Part shown: positions 27,441 through 34,190 of the stretch, in pieces
Layout: every line of letters begins with the position of its first letter
Position numbering within the stretch: the first letter of the stretch is position 1
Source of the DNA: OPU3-GD-OMZ sp001901525
GTDB taxonomy: Bacteria; Pseudomonadota; Gammaproteobacteria; Methylococcales; Methylomonadaceae
Length of the DNA stretch: 64,000 nucleotides
NCBI GenBank assembly: GCA_963981505.1
Contig: CAXCEI010000004.1
Location: 1 to 64,000 of the forward strand
Direction: 5' to 3'
The notes under the pieces: generated by a model
Told to the model about the DNA's origin: nothing
What the model saw: the letters and a program-made list of their open reading frames with translations, nothing else
Database searches by the model: none
Made by a program: the position numbers and the translations under genes

Positions 27441-27459
27441 GAGCCGGCCTATAAGCCGG
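27436..27459 (-). terminator. Possible intrinsic terminator overlapping the rnpB 3' end
   Basis: At the 3' end of the RNA, CCGGC-TTATAG-GCCGG can form a local hairpin followed by CTCTTTTT on the minus strand. This competes with helix P1, so it may act during transcription termination and then refold. Stem of 5 GC-rich pairs plus a T-run supports the call. Confidence 0.5.
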
Positions 27460-27801
27460 GTTCTGTCGAGAACAGCCATTCATCTAGGCAACAAGTCGCC
27501 TCGTTGCTCAAGCAATCTACCCAAGAATCATGCGGGCCGCATGTCTGGCAATAGCCAATATTCTTCTATTTGATCTTGCTCCGGGATGGGGTTTACCCTG
27601 CCATCGCTGTTACCAGCAATGCGGTGCGCTCTTACCACACCATTTCACCCTTACCTCATGTAAACATAAGGCGGTATATTTTCTGCGGCACTTTCCGTAG
27701 ACTTGCGTCCCCCAGGCGTTACCTGGCACCCTGCCCTTTGGAGCCCGGACTTTCCTCTACCTCCTTAAATTAAAGAAATAGCGGCTGCTCAGCCGGCTCA
27801 A
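27441..27801 (-). ncRNA. rnpB: RNase P RNA (type A)
   Basis: Catalytic RNA that trims the 5' leader from pre-tRNA. Read on the minus strand it shows the universally conserved AGAGGAAAGTCCGGGCTCC near the 5' side, GGGCAGGGTGCCAGGTAACG, the GGTAAGGGTGAAA and GGTAAGAGCGCACCG blocks, CCTAGATGAATG and the 3' block GACAGAACCCGGCTTA. The ends pair as helix P1: GAGCCGGC (27792-27799 on the complement) with GCCGGCTC (27441-27448). About 360 nt is the expected bacterial A-type size. It lies between rsmI and mraZ, as in pseudomonads. The exact ends are inferred from P1. Confidence 0.97.
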
Positions 27802-27807
27802 CTTGTA

Positions 27808-27813
27808 ACTATA
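27808..27813 (-). promoter_or_regulatory. -10 element of rnpB
   Basis: TATAGT on the minus strand ends about 7 bases before the start of RNase P helix P1, exactly where a -10 hexamer should be. The -35 region is AT-rich without a clear TTGACA. Confidence 0.5.
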
Positions 27814-27866
27814 TCATAATTAATTCTTATTTTTACCCCCTAAAAGCCTCGCCATAGAGAAAATAA

Positions 27867-28724
27867 TTACTCGCTCTTTGCCTGTGTAATCCGCAAAGCC
27901 TCACGGTACAGTAATTTCTTGCTACCTGCTGTTATCTCTACTGCCAAAGCCACTGCTTCTTTCACCGTTTGTTTTTTCAACAAAATAGTCAGAATCCGCA
28001 ACTGCTCAGCCGATATTTCACTGACCTTCTTTACAGTACAACTTTCAACAATGACGACAAATTCACCTTTACGCATATTTTTATCATCTTCAACTAAACT
28101 TAACACCTCATGAATCGGTGCGTAAATAATAGTTTCATAAACTTTAGTCATTTCTCGCGCTATCGCTATTTTTCTCTCAGCCGGGAAAATAGCGGCTAAA
28201 TCGTGCAAGCAAGCTAAAATACGATGGCTTGACTCATAAAAAACCCAAGTAGTACTATCATTCAATTTTTCAGTAAATAACGCTCTTCGAGACGACGAGG
28301 TCCGCCCTAAAAAACCTTCAAAACTAAAACGACTCACGGCCACACCGGAAGCCGACAATGCCGCCACCAAAGCACAAGCCCCCGGGACAGGCGACACAAC
28401 AATACCCGCCTCTTTAGCCAACCGCACGAGCGGTAAACCAGGGTCACTAATCAATGGCGTACCAGCATCAGAAATAAGCGCAATACTTCCCCCTGAGATT
28501 AATTGCTTAACCAACTCAGGCGCCTTAAATTCTTCATTGTGATCATGTACGGAAATCAGTTTATTCTGTATTCCATAATGTTGCATCAACAACCGAGCGC
28601 GCCGCGTATCCTCCGCAGCAATACAATCGACTGAACGCAATACCTCAACAGCCCGGTAACTAAAATCTGCCAAATTACCTATTGGTGTCGCAACAATATA
28701 TAGTCTATTATCCAAGTTAGCCAC
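27867..28724 (-). CDS. rsmI: 16S rRNA (cytidine(1402)-2'-O)-methyltransferase
   Basis: Methylates the ribose of C1402, the same nucleotide whose base is modified by RsmH encoded 1.3 kb away. It is a tetrapyrrole-methylase-fold protein with LYIVATPIGNLADFSYRAVE at the start, AAEDTRRARLLMQHYGI, LISDAGTPLISDPG and VPGACALVAALSASG. Length is 285. Start is GTG at 28722-28724 with GAGGGTTGA upstream. It is divergent from lpoA with only 27 bases between start codons, so the two promoters must overlap each other or the coding ends. Confidence 0.97.
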   Translation of the reverse strand: MANLDNRLYIVATPIGNLADFSYRAVEVLRSVDCIAAEDTRRARLLMQHYGIQNKLISVHDHNEEFKAPELVKQLISGGSIALISDAGTPLISDPGLPLVRLAKEAGIVVSPVPGACALVAALSASGVAVSRFSFEGFLGRTSSSRRALFTEKLNDSTTWVFYESSHRILACLHDLAAIFPAERKIAIAREMTKVYETIIYAPIHEVLSLVEDDKNMRKGEFVVIVESCTVKKVSEISAEQLRILTILLKKQTVKEAVALAVEITAGSKKLLYREALRITQAKSE

Positions 28725-28751
28725 TCAACCCTCTTTTAATCCAAACATCCA

Positions 28752-30611
28752 ATGAAATACCTCACCCTCTATTTTTTTACTGCATTGCTTATCAGCCTGA
28801 TAACCGGTTGCAGCAAAAACATACACAAAAACGACTTAACCACCCAGAAAGCCGAAACCGCAGAACACTTAGTTAACCACGGCCAATTCGAGGCGGCTGC
28901 AAAAATCTATCAAAAATTAGCGGATAAAAGAAGCGCTCTACAAGACCTTTTCCGTTTTAAAACAATTAACGCTTTAGTTAAATCAAACGACTTTTCAACC
29001 ACCTTAATTTACGCAAAAAACATCAACCCAGAACATCTTAATCAAGACCAACGCTTATATCTTAATTTTCTTTTTGCACAAATAAATTTACATTATCATG
29101 CGGCCGAAAAAGCACTCAAACAACTTGCACGACTATCGCCCCAACAACTTACCCCTGAAGACCGAATAACCTACCAACACTGCTTAGCACAGGGTTATAC
29201 CCTCACGGGCCAAGTAGCCAAAAGCATACACGCCCAACTTGGGCTCATTCCACTGCTCTCGGCAACTAACCAACAACAAACCCTTTCTATTATCTTGGCA
29301 ACCCTGCAACACCTCCCCCTTGAAAAACTAGATCTTCTCGAATCAAGTAATCTTGGCGACTGGGTCTCACTCACTAAACTATTACGTAAAACTATTCGAC
29401 GCACACCTAGTTCAGAGCAAGAAATCACACGCTGGTTAGAACAACACCCTCAACTCCCTATCACCCATGAGCTGCTTAATACCTACTTAAACCATGGCAA
29501 AAGCCCTATATCCCCAGCACATTCGATCGCATTAATACTACCCAATAGCGGCCCACACAGCCAACAAGCAAATGCCATCAAAGAAGGGTTCCTCGCCGCC
29601 TACTATCATAACAACACCGCGGACCGACCCGCTATACAGTTTTACGACAGCACAGAAAACGACTCCAAACAACTTTACCAACACGCTGTTAATGACGGCG
29701 CAGACCTAATTATTGGCCCTCTGGAAAAACAAAACATTTTACAACTCGCCAACATAAAAACATTAAAAATTCCCGTTTTGGCACTTAATCAAATTGATAA
29801 TCTCGCCAAGAAAAACCTCTACCAATTAAGCCTCTCTCCGGTAGATGATATTTTTCAATTAACCATGAAGGCCACTCAACAAGGTCACAACCGCATATTG
29901 TTGTTACATCCGGATACCGCTACCGGGAACAGACTCAGGCACTATTTAGAATATTTCTGGCCTAAACAAGGACGACTTATTATTGATAACCAAGCCTATT
30001 CCCCTGACAAAAATGACTTTTCTACCCCCATACAACGCCTACTCAACCTTAACGAAAGCAACTCGCGCATAAAAAAACTTAAAACCTTTATACCTGACCT
30101 AAAGGCGATAGCCAGAAGACGACTGGATATCGATGCCATTTTTCTCATCGGACAACCGCGCTCTGCACGGTTATTAAAACCCCAATTACAGTTCCACCGA
30201 GCCGAAGAGCTACCGGTTTACGCGACATCACAAATCTACTCTGGCCTGCCTAACCCACTGCAAGACAGTGATCTGGATGCAATCACTTTCTGCGATATTC
30301 CCTGGCTGTTCAAGCAAACTTATTCTGGCCCCTTAAGCCTTGAAAACTTAAAACCCTCGTGGCAACAATTCCCACAATCCTATCTTCGACTTATCGCCTT
30401 AGGAATTGATGCTCACCAACTCATTCCACATTTAAATAATCTACAAAACATTCTTTTCAGAGGCGCAACGGGTCATTTACTCTTGGCCAAAAACAATCAC
30501 ATCAGTCGCCAACTGGTCTGTGCAAAATTCAAGGCAGGCAAGCCCAAACTATTAGGCTTTACTCCCCATCAAGCGCTGTACCCATCTGGCAACAATTTCA
30601 ACCCACCATGA
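28752..30611 (+). CDS. lpoA: Penicillin-binding protein activator LpoA-like lipoprotein
   Basis: Outer-membrane lipoprotein that activates the class A penicillin-binding protein PBP1A. The signal peptide ends in a lipobox with Cys20 (LITGCSKN). Residues 30-240 are helical, TPR-like repeats (QFEAAAKIYQKLA and similar). The C-terminal half is a periplasmic-binding-protein fold beginning near SIALILPNSGPHSQQANAIK, with LIIGPLEKQNI. Length is 619. Its stop overlaps the yraN start as ATGA. The gene order rsmI / lpoA-yraN-diaA-dolP is the same as in E. coli. Confidence 0.93.
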   Translation: MKYLTLYFFTALLISLITGCSKNIHKNDLTTQKAETAEHLVNHGQFEAAAKIYQKLADKRSALQDLFRFKTINALVKSNDFSTTLIYAKNINPEHLNQDQRLYLNFLFAQINLHYHAAEKALKQLARLSPQQLTPEDRITYQHCLAQGYTLTGQVAKSIHAQLGLIPLLSATNQQQTLSIILATLQHLPLEKLDLLESSNLGDWVSLTKLLRKTIRRTPSSEQEITRWLEQHPQLPITHELLNTYLNHGKSPISPAHSIALILPNSGPHSQQANAIKEGFLAAYYHNNTADRPAIQFYDSTENDSKQLYQHAVNDGADLIIGPLEKQNILQLANIKTLKIPVLALNQIDNLAKKNLYQLSLSPVDDIFQLTMKATQQGHNRILLLHPDTATGNRLRHYLEYFWPKQGRLIIDNQAYSPDKNDFSTPIQRLLNLNESNSRIKKLKTFIPDLKAIARRRLDIDAIFLIGQPRSARLLKPQLQFHRAEELPVYATSQIYSGLPNPLQDSDLDAITFCDIPWLFKQTYSGPLSLENLKPSWQQFPQSYLRLIALGIDAHQLIPHLNNLQNILFRGATGHLLLAKNNHISRQLVCAKFKAGKPKLLGFTPHQALYPSGNNFNPP

Positions 30612-30988
30612 CCCAAGGAACACCTCCAAAAAATATATCATCGGGCGCTGTTGCCGAAGAAATTGCCCATAATTTCCTAATCACAAGAGGACTATCTCCT
30701 CTCGACCGAAATTACCGCACTCACTTTGGCGAAATAGATTTAATTATGAAAGACAATAAAACATTAGTTTTCATTGAAGTCCGTTATCGTTCGTATGATC
30801 ACTTCGGCTCAGCGGCTGAAAGTATCACCAAAAAAAAACAAAACCGTATCATTCAAACCGCACAACATTTTATAATGTCACATCAAGTAACCGAAGCCAT
30901 CAGGTTTGATGTCGTCGCAGTAGCACCCGACACATCAAAAAAAATGACCTGCAACTGGATAAAAAATGTTTTTCAAGACTGTTTATAA
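30608..30988 (+). CDS. yraN: YraN family (UPF0102) endonuclease-like protein
   Basis: A 126-residue protein of the restriction-endonuclease-like fold. The family core is visible: GAVAEEIAHNFLITRGL, then LDRNYRTHFGEIDLIMKD, then LVFIEVRYRS, which supplies the E-x(n)-D-x(n)-E-V-R catalytic arrangement. It ends with IRFDVVAV. The cellular role is unsettled; a Holliday-junction-type or repair nuclease has been proposed for the family. It sits between lpoA and the diaA/gmhA-like gene. Confidence 0.93.
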   Translation: MTQGTPPKNISSGAVAEEIAHNFLITRGLSPLDRNYRTHFGEIDLIMKDNKTLVFIEVRYRSYDHFGSAAESITKKKQNRIIQTAQHFIMSHQVTEAIRFDVVAVAPDTSKKMTCNWIKNVFQDCL

Positions 30989-30994
30989 AACCTA

Positions 30995-31582
30995 ATGCCA
31001 ATGCAAGATCGTATCAATCAACACTTTAATGCCAGTATCGAAACAAAACAAGCCGCAGCCGCTTTACTGGGTCCAGACATCAGTACCGCAGCACAACTAC
31101 TGGTCACGGCTCTACTCGAAGGCAAAAAAATATTAACGTGCGGCAATGGTGGCTCAGCCGCCGATGCCCAGCATTTCTCCTCTGAATTACTTAATCGTTT
31201 TGAACGAGAGCGTCCACCATTACCTGCTATCGCACTGACAACGGACAGCTCAACACTCACATCTATTGCCAATGATTATCATTACAATCAGGTTTTTGCA
31301 AAACAACTCCGGGCTTTAGGTCAGTCAGGCGATATACTGGTCGCCTACACGACCAGTGGTAATTCTGAATCGATAATTTATGCTATTAATGCCGCACATG
31401 ACAAAAAAATTACCACCATTGCATTAACCGGAAAAGAAGGGGGCGCAGTTTCTGACTTACTACTTGCCAGTGACATTGAAATCAGGGTTCCGTCACAATC
31501 AACAGCCCGCATTCAAGAAACCCATTTACTAATCACACACTGCCTCTGTGATCTGATCGACCATCAATTATTCGGTGACTAA
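30995..31582 (+). CDS. SIS-domain protein, DiaA / phosphoheptose isomerase-like
   Basis: A 195-residue SIS-fold protein. By position between yraN and dolP it corresponds to E. coli DiaA, which binds DnaA and promotes replication initiation. By sequence it keeps residues of active GmhA: the CGNGGSAADAQHF substrate loop, the glutamate in FSSELLNRF that DiaA has lost, STxGNS-like TTSGNS, and the histidine in RIQETHLLITH. So it may act in heptose synthesis, in replication control, or both. No other GmhA homologue is in this window. I leave the symbol open. Confidence 0.85.
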   Translation: MPMQDRINQHFNASIETKQAAAALLGPDISTAAQLLVTALLEGKKILTCGNGGSAADAQHFSSELLNRFERERPPLPAIALTTDSSTLTSIANDYHYNQVFAKQLRALGQSGDILVAYTTSGNSESIIYAINAAHDKKITTIALTGKEGGAVSDLLLASDIEIRVPSQSTARIQETHLLITHCLCDLIDHQLFGD

Positions 31583-31586
31583 AATA

Positions 31587-32168
31587 ATGACCATATTTCG
31601 AATTTACCTACTCTGTACCCTCAGCCTATTAACCGGCTGCAGCCAATTGGGCACGTTTGCATCAGAGATCTCTGGACTTTCTCTACTCCACGACCGACGG
31701 CACAGTGACACTGTCATAAATGATGAGATTATTGAACAAAGAGCCATGATGGATTTATTAAGCAATGAAGCCCTCTTTGTTCATACTCACATTAATGTCA
31801 CTACTTATAACGGCGCCATTCTTGTCACCGGCGAAACACCAACGCTCAACTTACATAAAAAAGTTATTGCAATTTTACGGATCATCCCCGGTGTTAAATT
31901 TGTTCACGATCATCTCAGAACAACGCAGCCCAGTTCATTTTACGCACGCAATCGAGACACTTTTATTACTGCTAAAGTCAAATCCGACCTAGCCAACATC
32001 AACTATATTCCTGGTTTTGATGCGACCCGTGTAAAGGTTATCACTGAAAATGCTACTGTTTATCTAATGGGCTTAGTCCGAAAATCCGAAGCTAAAGCCG
32101 TAATTAACCGAGCCAATAAGGTATCAGGGGTCAATGAAGTTATTCAAGCATTTGAATATATAGATTAA
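31587..32168 (+). CDS. dolP: BON-domain outer-membrane lipoprotein, DolP (YraP) type
   Basis: Supports outer-membrane integrity and the BAM complex. The signal peptide ends in a lipobox with TGC in SLLTGCSQ. Two BON domains follow: one about residues 45-115 (HTHINVTTYNGAILVTGETP) and one about 120-190 (ITAKVKSDLANINYIPG, VYLMGLVRKSEA). I choose the ATG at 31587, which has GGTGA 8 bases upstream; an in-frame GTG at 31575 overlaps the preceding gene. The product is 193 residues. It ends the rsmI-side operon. Confidence 0.92.
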   Translation: MTIFRIYLLCTLSLLTGCSQLGTFASEISGLSLLHDRRHSDTVINDEIIEQRAMMDLLSNEALFVHTHINVTTYNGAILVTGETPTLNLHKKVIAILRIIPGVKFVHDHLRTTQPSSFYARNRDTFITAKVKSDLANINYIPGFDATRVKVITENATVYLMGLVRKSEAKAVINRANKVSGVNEVIQAFEYID

Positions 32169-32194
32169 TCTATAAAAAATTATACTTAGCACAC

Positions 32195-33022
32195 TTAGCT
32201 ATCAACAACAGCTATACGCATTGAAAGATCAATCGCCGAAATGTGTTTTGTTAATGCACCTACTGAAATAAAATCAACACCCGTCCGTGCGATGGTATAA
32301 AGGGTCTCCAACGTAACATCACCCGACGCTTCCAATGGTATTCGACCCGCCACCCATGCTACTGCCTCACGCATCTCCTCAAGAGAGAAGTTATCCAGCA
32401 TAATACGGTCTGGACGCGCTGCTACGGCTTCTCTCAATTCACCCTGATTTTCCACTTCCACTTCAACAACAACCGAACTAATTAACCGAGCCCTAGATAC
32501 CGCAGCTGAAATCGATCCTGCCGCAATAATATGATTCTCTTTAATTAAGATTCCATCATACAAACCCACTCGATGATTCAAACAGCCCCCACACTTTACG
32601 GCATATTTTTGTGCTAACCGAAGCCCTGGCAAGGTCTTACGCGTATCAAGAATCTGACAATTTGTCCCGACGACCGCACGGGAATATTGCCAAGATTCAG
32701 TAGCCACCGCAGATAATGTCTGCAATATATTAAGCGCCGTACGCTCCCCTGTTAGCAATCCGCGCGCAGCCCCTGAAAGGGTACACAATTGAATACCCGC
32801 ATCAACCCATTCACCTTCCTCAACCAGCCATTCAATTTCAATATGCTTATCTAAAGACCTAAAAACTGCGTTAAACCACGCCTGCCCACAAACAATCATT
32901 TTTTGTCGAGTCATAACCGTTGCGCCAGCCTGAGACTTTTCTGGAATAATCAGTGCCGTTAAATCACCAGAACCTATATCTTCACGTAAGAACCTGTCAA
33001 CTTGCTCTTCAATGCCCACCAT
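32195..33022 (-). CDS. nadC: Nicotinate-nucleotide pyrophosphorylase (quinolinate phosphoribosyltransferase)
   Basis: Converts quinolinate and PRPP to nicotinate mononucleotide in NAD synthesis. Diagnostic segments are the N-terminal LREDIGSGDLTALII, LLTGERTALNILQTLSAVAT, ILDTRKTLPGLRLAQKYAVKCGG and the C-terminal VDFISVGALTKH. Length is 275. It stands alone, convergent with dolP and divergent from ampD, with about 125 bases to the ampD start. In many gammaproteobacteria nadC and ampD are divergent neighbours, as here. Confidence 0.97.
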   Translation of the reverse strand: MVGIEEQVDRFLREDIGSGDLTALIIPEKSQAGATVMTRQKMIVCGQAWFNAVFRSLDKHIEIEWLVEEGEWVDAGIQLCTLSGAARGLLTGERTALNILQTLSAVATESWQYSRAVVGTNCQILDTRKTLPGLRLAQKYAVKCGGCLNHRVGLYDGILIKENHIIAAGSISAAVSRARLISSVVVEVEVENQGELREAVAARPDRIMLDNFSLEEMREAVAWVAGRIPLEASGDVTLETLYTIARTGVDFISVGALTKHISAIDLSMRIAVVDS

Positions 33023-33078
33023 TATCTATACTTCCTCATCAATAGAAAATTCTTCAGAAAAACGTTCACTACAGCAGC

Positions 33079-33108
33079 TTGACAGTTTACTGTCACTTTC
33101 TATCTAAT
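33079..33108 (+). promoter_or_regulatory. Candidate sigma-70 promoter of ampD
   Basis: A perfect TTGACA (33079-33084), 18-base spacer and TCTAAT (33103-33108), five of six consensus bases, lie 39 bases before the ampD ATG. Confidence 0.6.
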
Positions 33109-33147
33109 AACGCACAGGTTACTAACCACTTTAACAAATTTAAAATC

Positions 33148-33696
33148 ATGAAAATAACCCAGCACTGGTTAAGTCAGGCAACCCACTGCCCTTCTCCTAA
33201 TTTTGATGAACGCCCCGATGAATCTGACATTTCACTCATTGTTATTCATTGCATCAGCCTGCCCGCTGGGCAATATAACAATAATAATATTGACCTTTTC
33301 TTCCAAAACAAATTACCACCCCTAGCAGACCTGTCCTTTCAACAAATTGCAAAAATGAAAGTTTCCGCCCATCTCCTTATCCGAAGAAACGGAGACATAA
33401 CACAATACGTTCCCTTCAATATGCGCGCTTGGCACGCCGGAAAATCATTCTACCAGGGACGAAGCCAGTGCAATGATTTCTCAATTGGGATTGAACTGGA
33501 AGGTACCGACGACTCCCCTTACCAAGAAGCTCAATATGTGAAACTAGCACACATCATAAAACCTTTAATCGCTCATTATCCAAAGCTAACAACTAAACAA
33601 ATAACCGGACACAGCACGATTGCACCCGACAGAAAAAGCGACCCCGGTCATTACTTTAATTGGGAAAAAATAAACCACTTACTTAAAACACCTTAA
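33148..33696 (+). CDS. ampD: 1,6-anhydro-N-acetylmuramyl-L-alanine amidase AmpD
   Basis: Cytoplasmic zinc amidase that removes stem peptides from anhydromuropeptides during wall recycling. The zinc site is visible as VIHCISLPAG near residue 35, the histidine in ITGHSTIAPDRKSDPG and the terminal aspartate in the same motif. WHAGKS and IGIELEG are also family motifs. Start is the ATG at 33148; the frame is open to a TTG at 33079, but that codon is inside the promoter match and the residues before MKITQHWLSQ do not fit the family. The product has 182 residues and no signal peptide, as expected for the cytosolic enzyme. Confidence 0.95.
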   Translation: MKITQHWLSQATHCPSPNFDERPDESDISLIVIHCISLPAGQYNNNNIDLFFQNKLPPLADLSFQQIAKMKVSAHLLIRRNGDITQYVPFNMRAWHAGKSFYQGRSQCNDFSIGIELEGTDDSPYQEAQYVKLAHIIKPLIAHYPKLTTKQITGHSTIAPDRKSDPGHYFNWEKINHLLKTP

Positions 33697-33709
33697 CCCA
33701 CTAAATGGA

Positions 33710-34183
33710 CTACACCTCAACCTCTTTCGACAGAAACGAATCTAATACCATCAAAGCAACCCCTATTGTAATAGCACAGTCGGCAATATTAAAAACAGGC
33801 CAATGCCATGACTGGTAATAAACGTCGATAAAATCAATCACATACCCCAATACAACACGGTCAATCAAATTCCCTATCGCGCCACCTAAAACCAAAGATA
33901 AAGACACCGCCAACAACCTCTCGTGTGGCTTTAACCTAATCAACCAAACAACCAAAACAAGACTAATAACAACAGCAAACAGAGCAAAAAACCACCGCTG
34001 CCATCCACCCGCCTGACTGAGAAAGCTAAATGCTGCCCCGGTATTATGCACATAGGTAAAATTAACAAACGGCATAACCGAAATCGTCTGGTATAGTTCC
34101 ATCGTTGCAAGCACTGCGAATTTAGCGACTTGATCAAACACCACCATGACCACAGACAACCATAACCAACGCGCCATCGACAT
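33710..34183 (-). CDS. lspA: Lipoprotein signal peptidase
   Basis: Inner-membrane aspartyl protease that cleaves lipoprotein signal peptides. It has four membrane helices, the first catalytic aspartate in GNLIDRV and the second in NIADCAITIG, plus the NTGAAFSFL and GGWQRWFF segments. I choose the ATG at 34183 (157 residues); an in-frame TTG at 34198 overlaps the ileS stop more and would give 162. The open frame to 34267 is not needed. Overlap or close contact with ileS is typical. Confidence 0.95.
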   Translation of the reverse strand: MSMARWLWLSVVMVVFDQVAKFAVLATMELYQTISVMPFVNFTYVHNTGAAFSFLSQAGGWQRWFFALFAVVISLVLVVWLIRLKPHERLLAVSLSLVLGGAIGNLIDRVVLGYVIDFIDVYYQSWHWPVFNIADCAITIGVALMVLDSFLSKEVEV

Positions 34184-34190
34184 ACTCACT

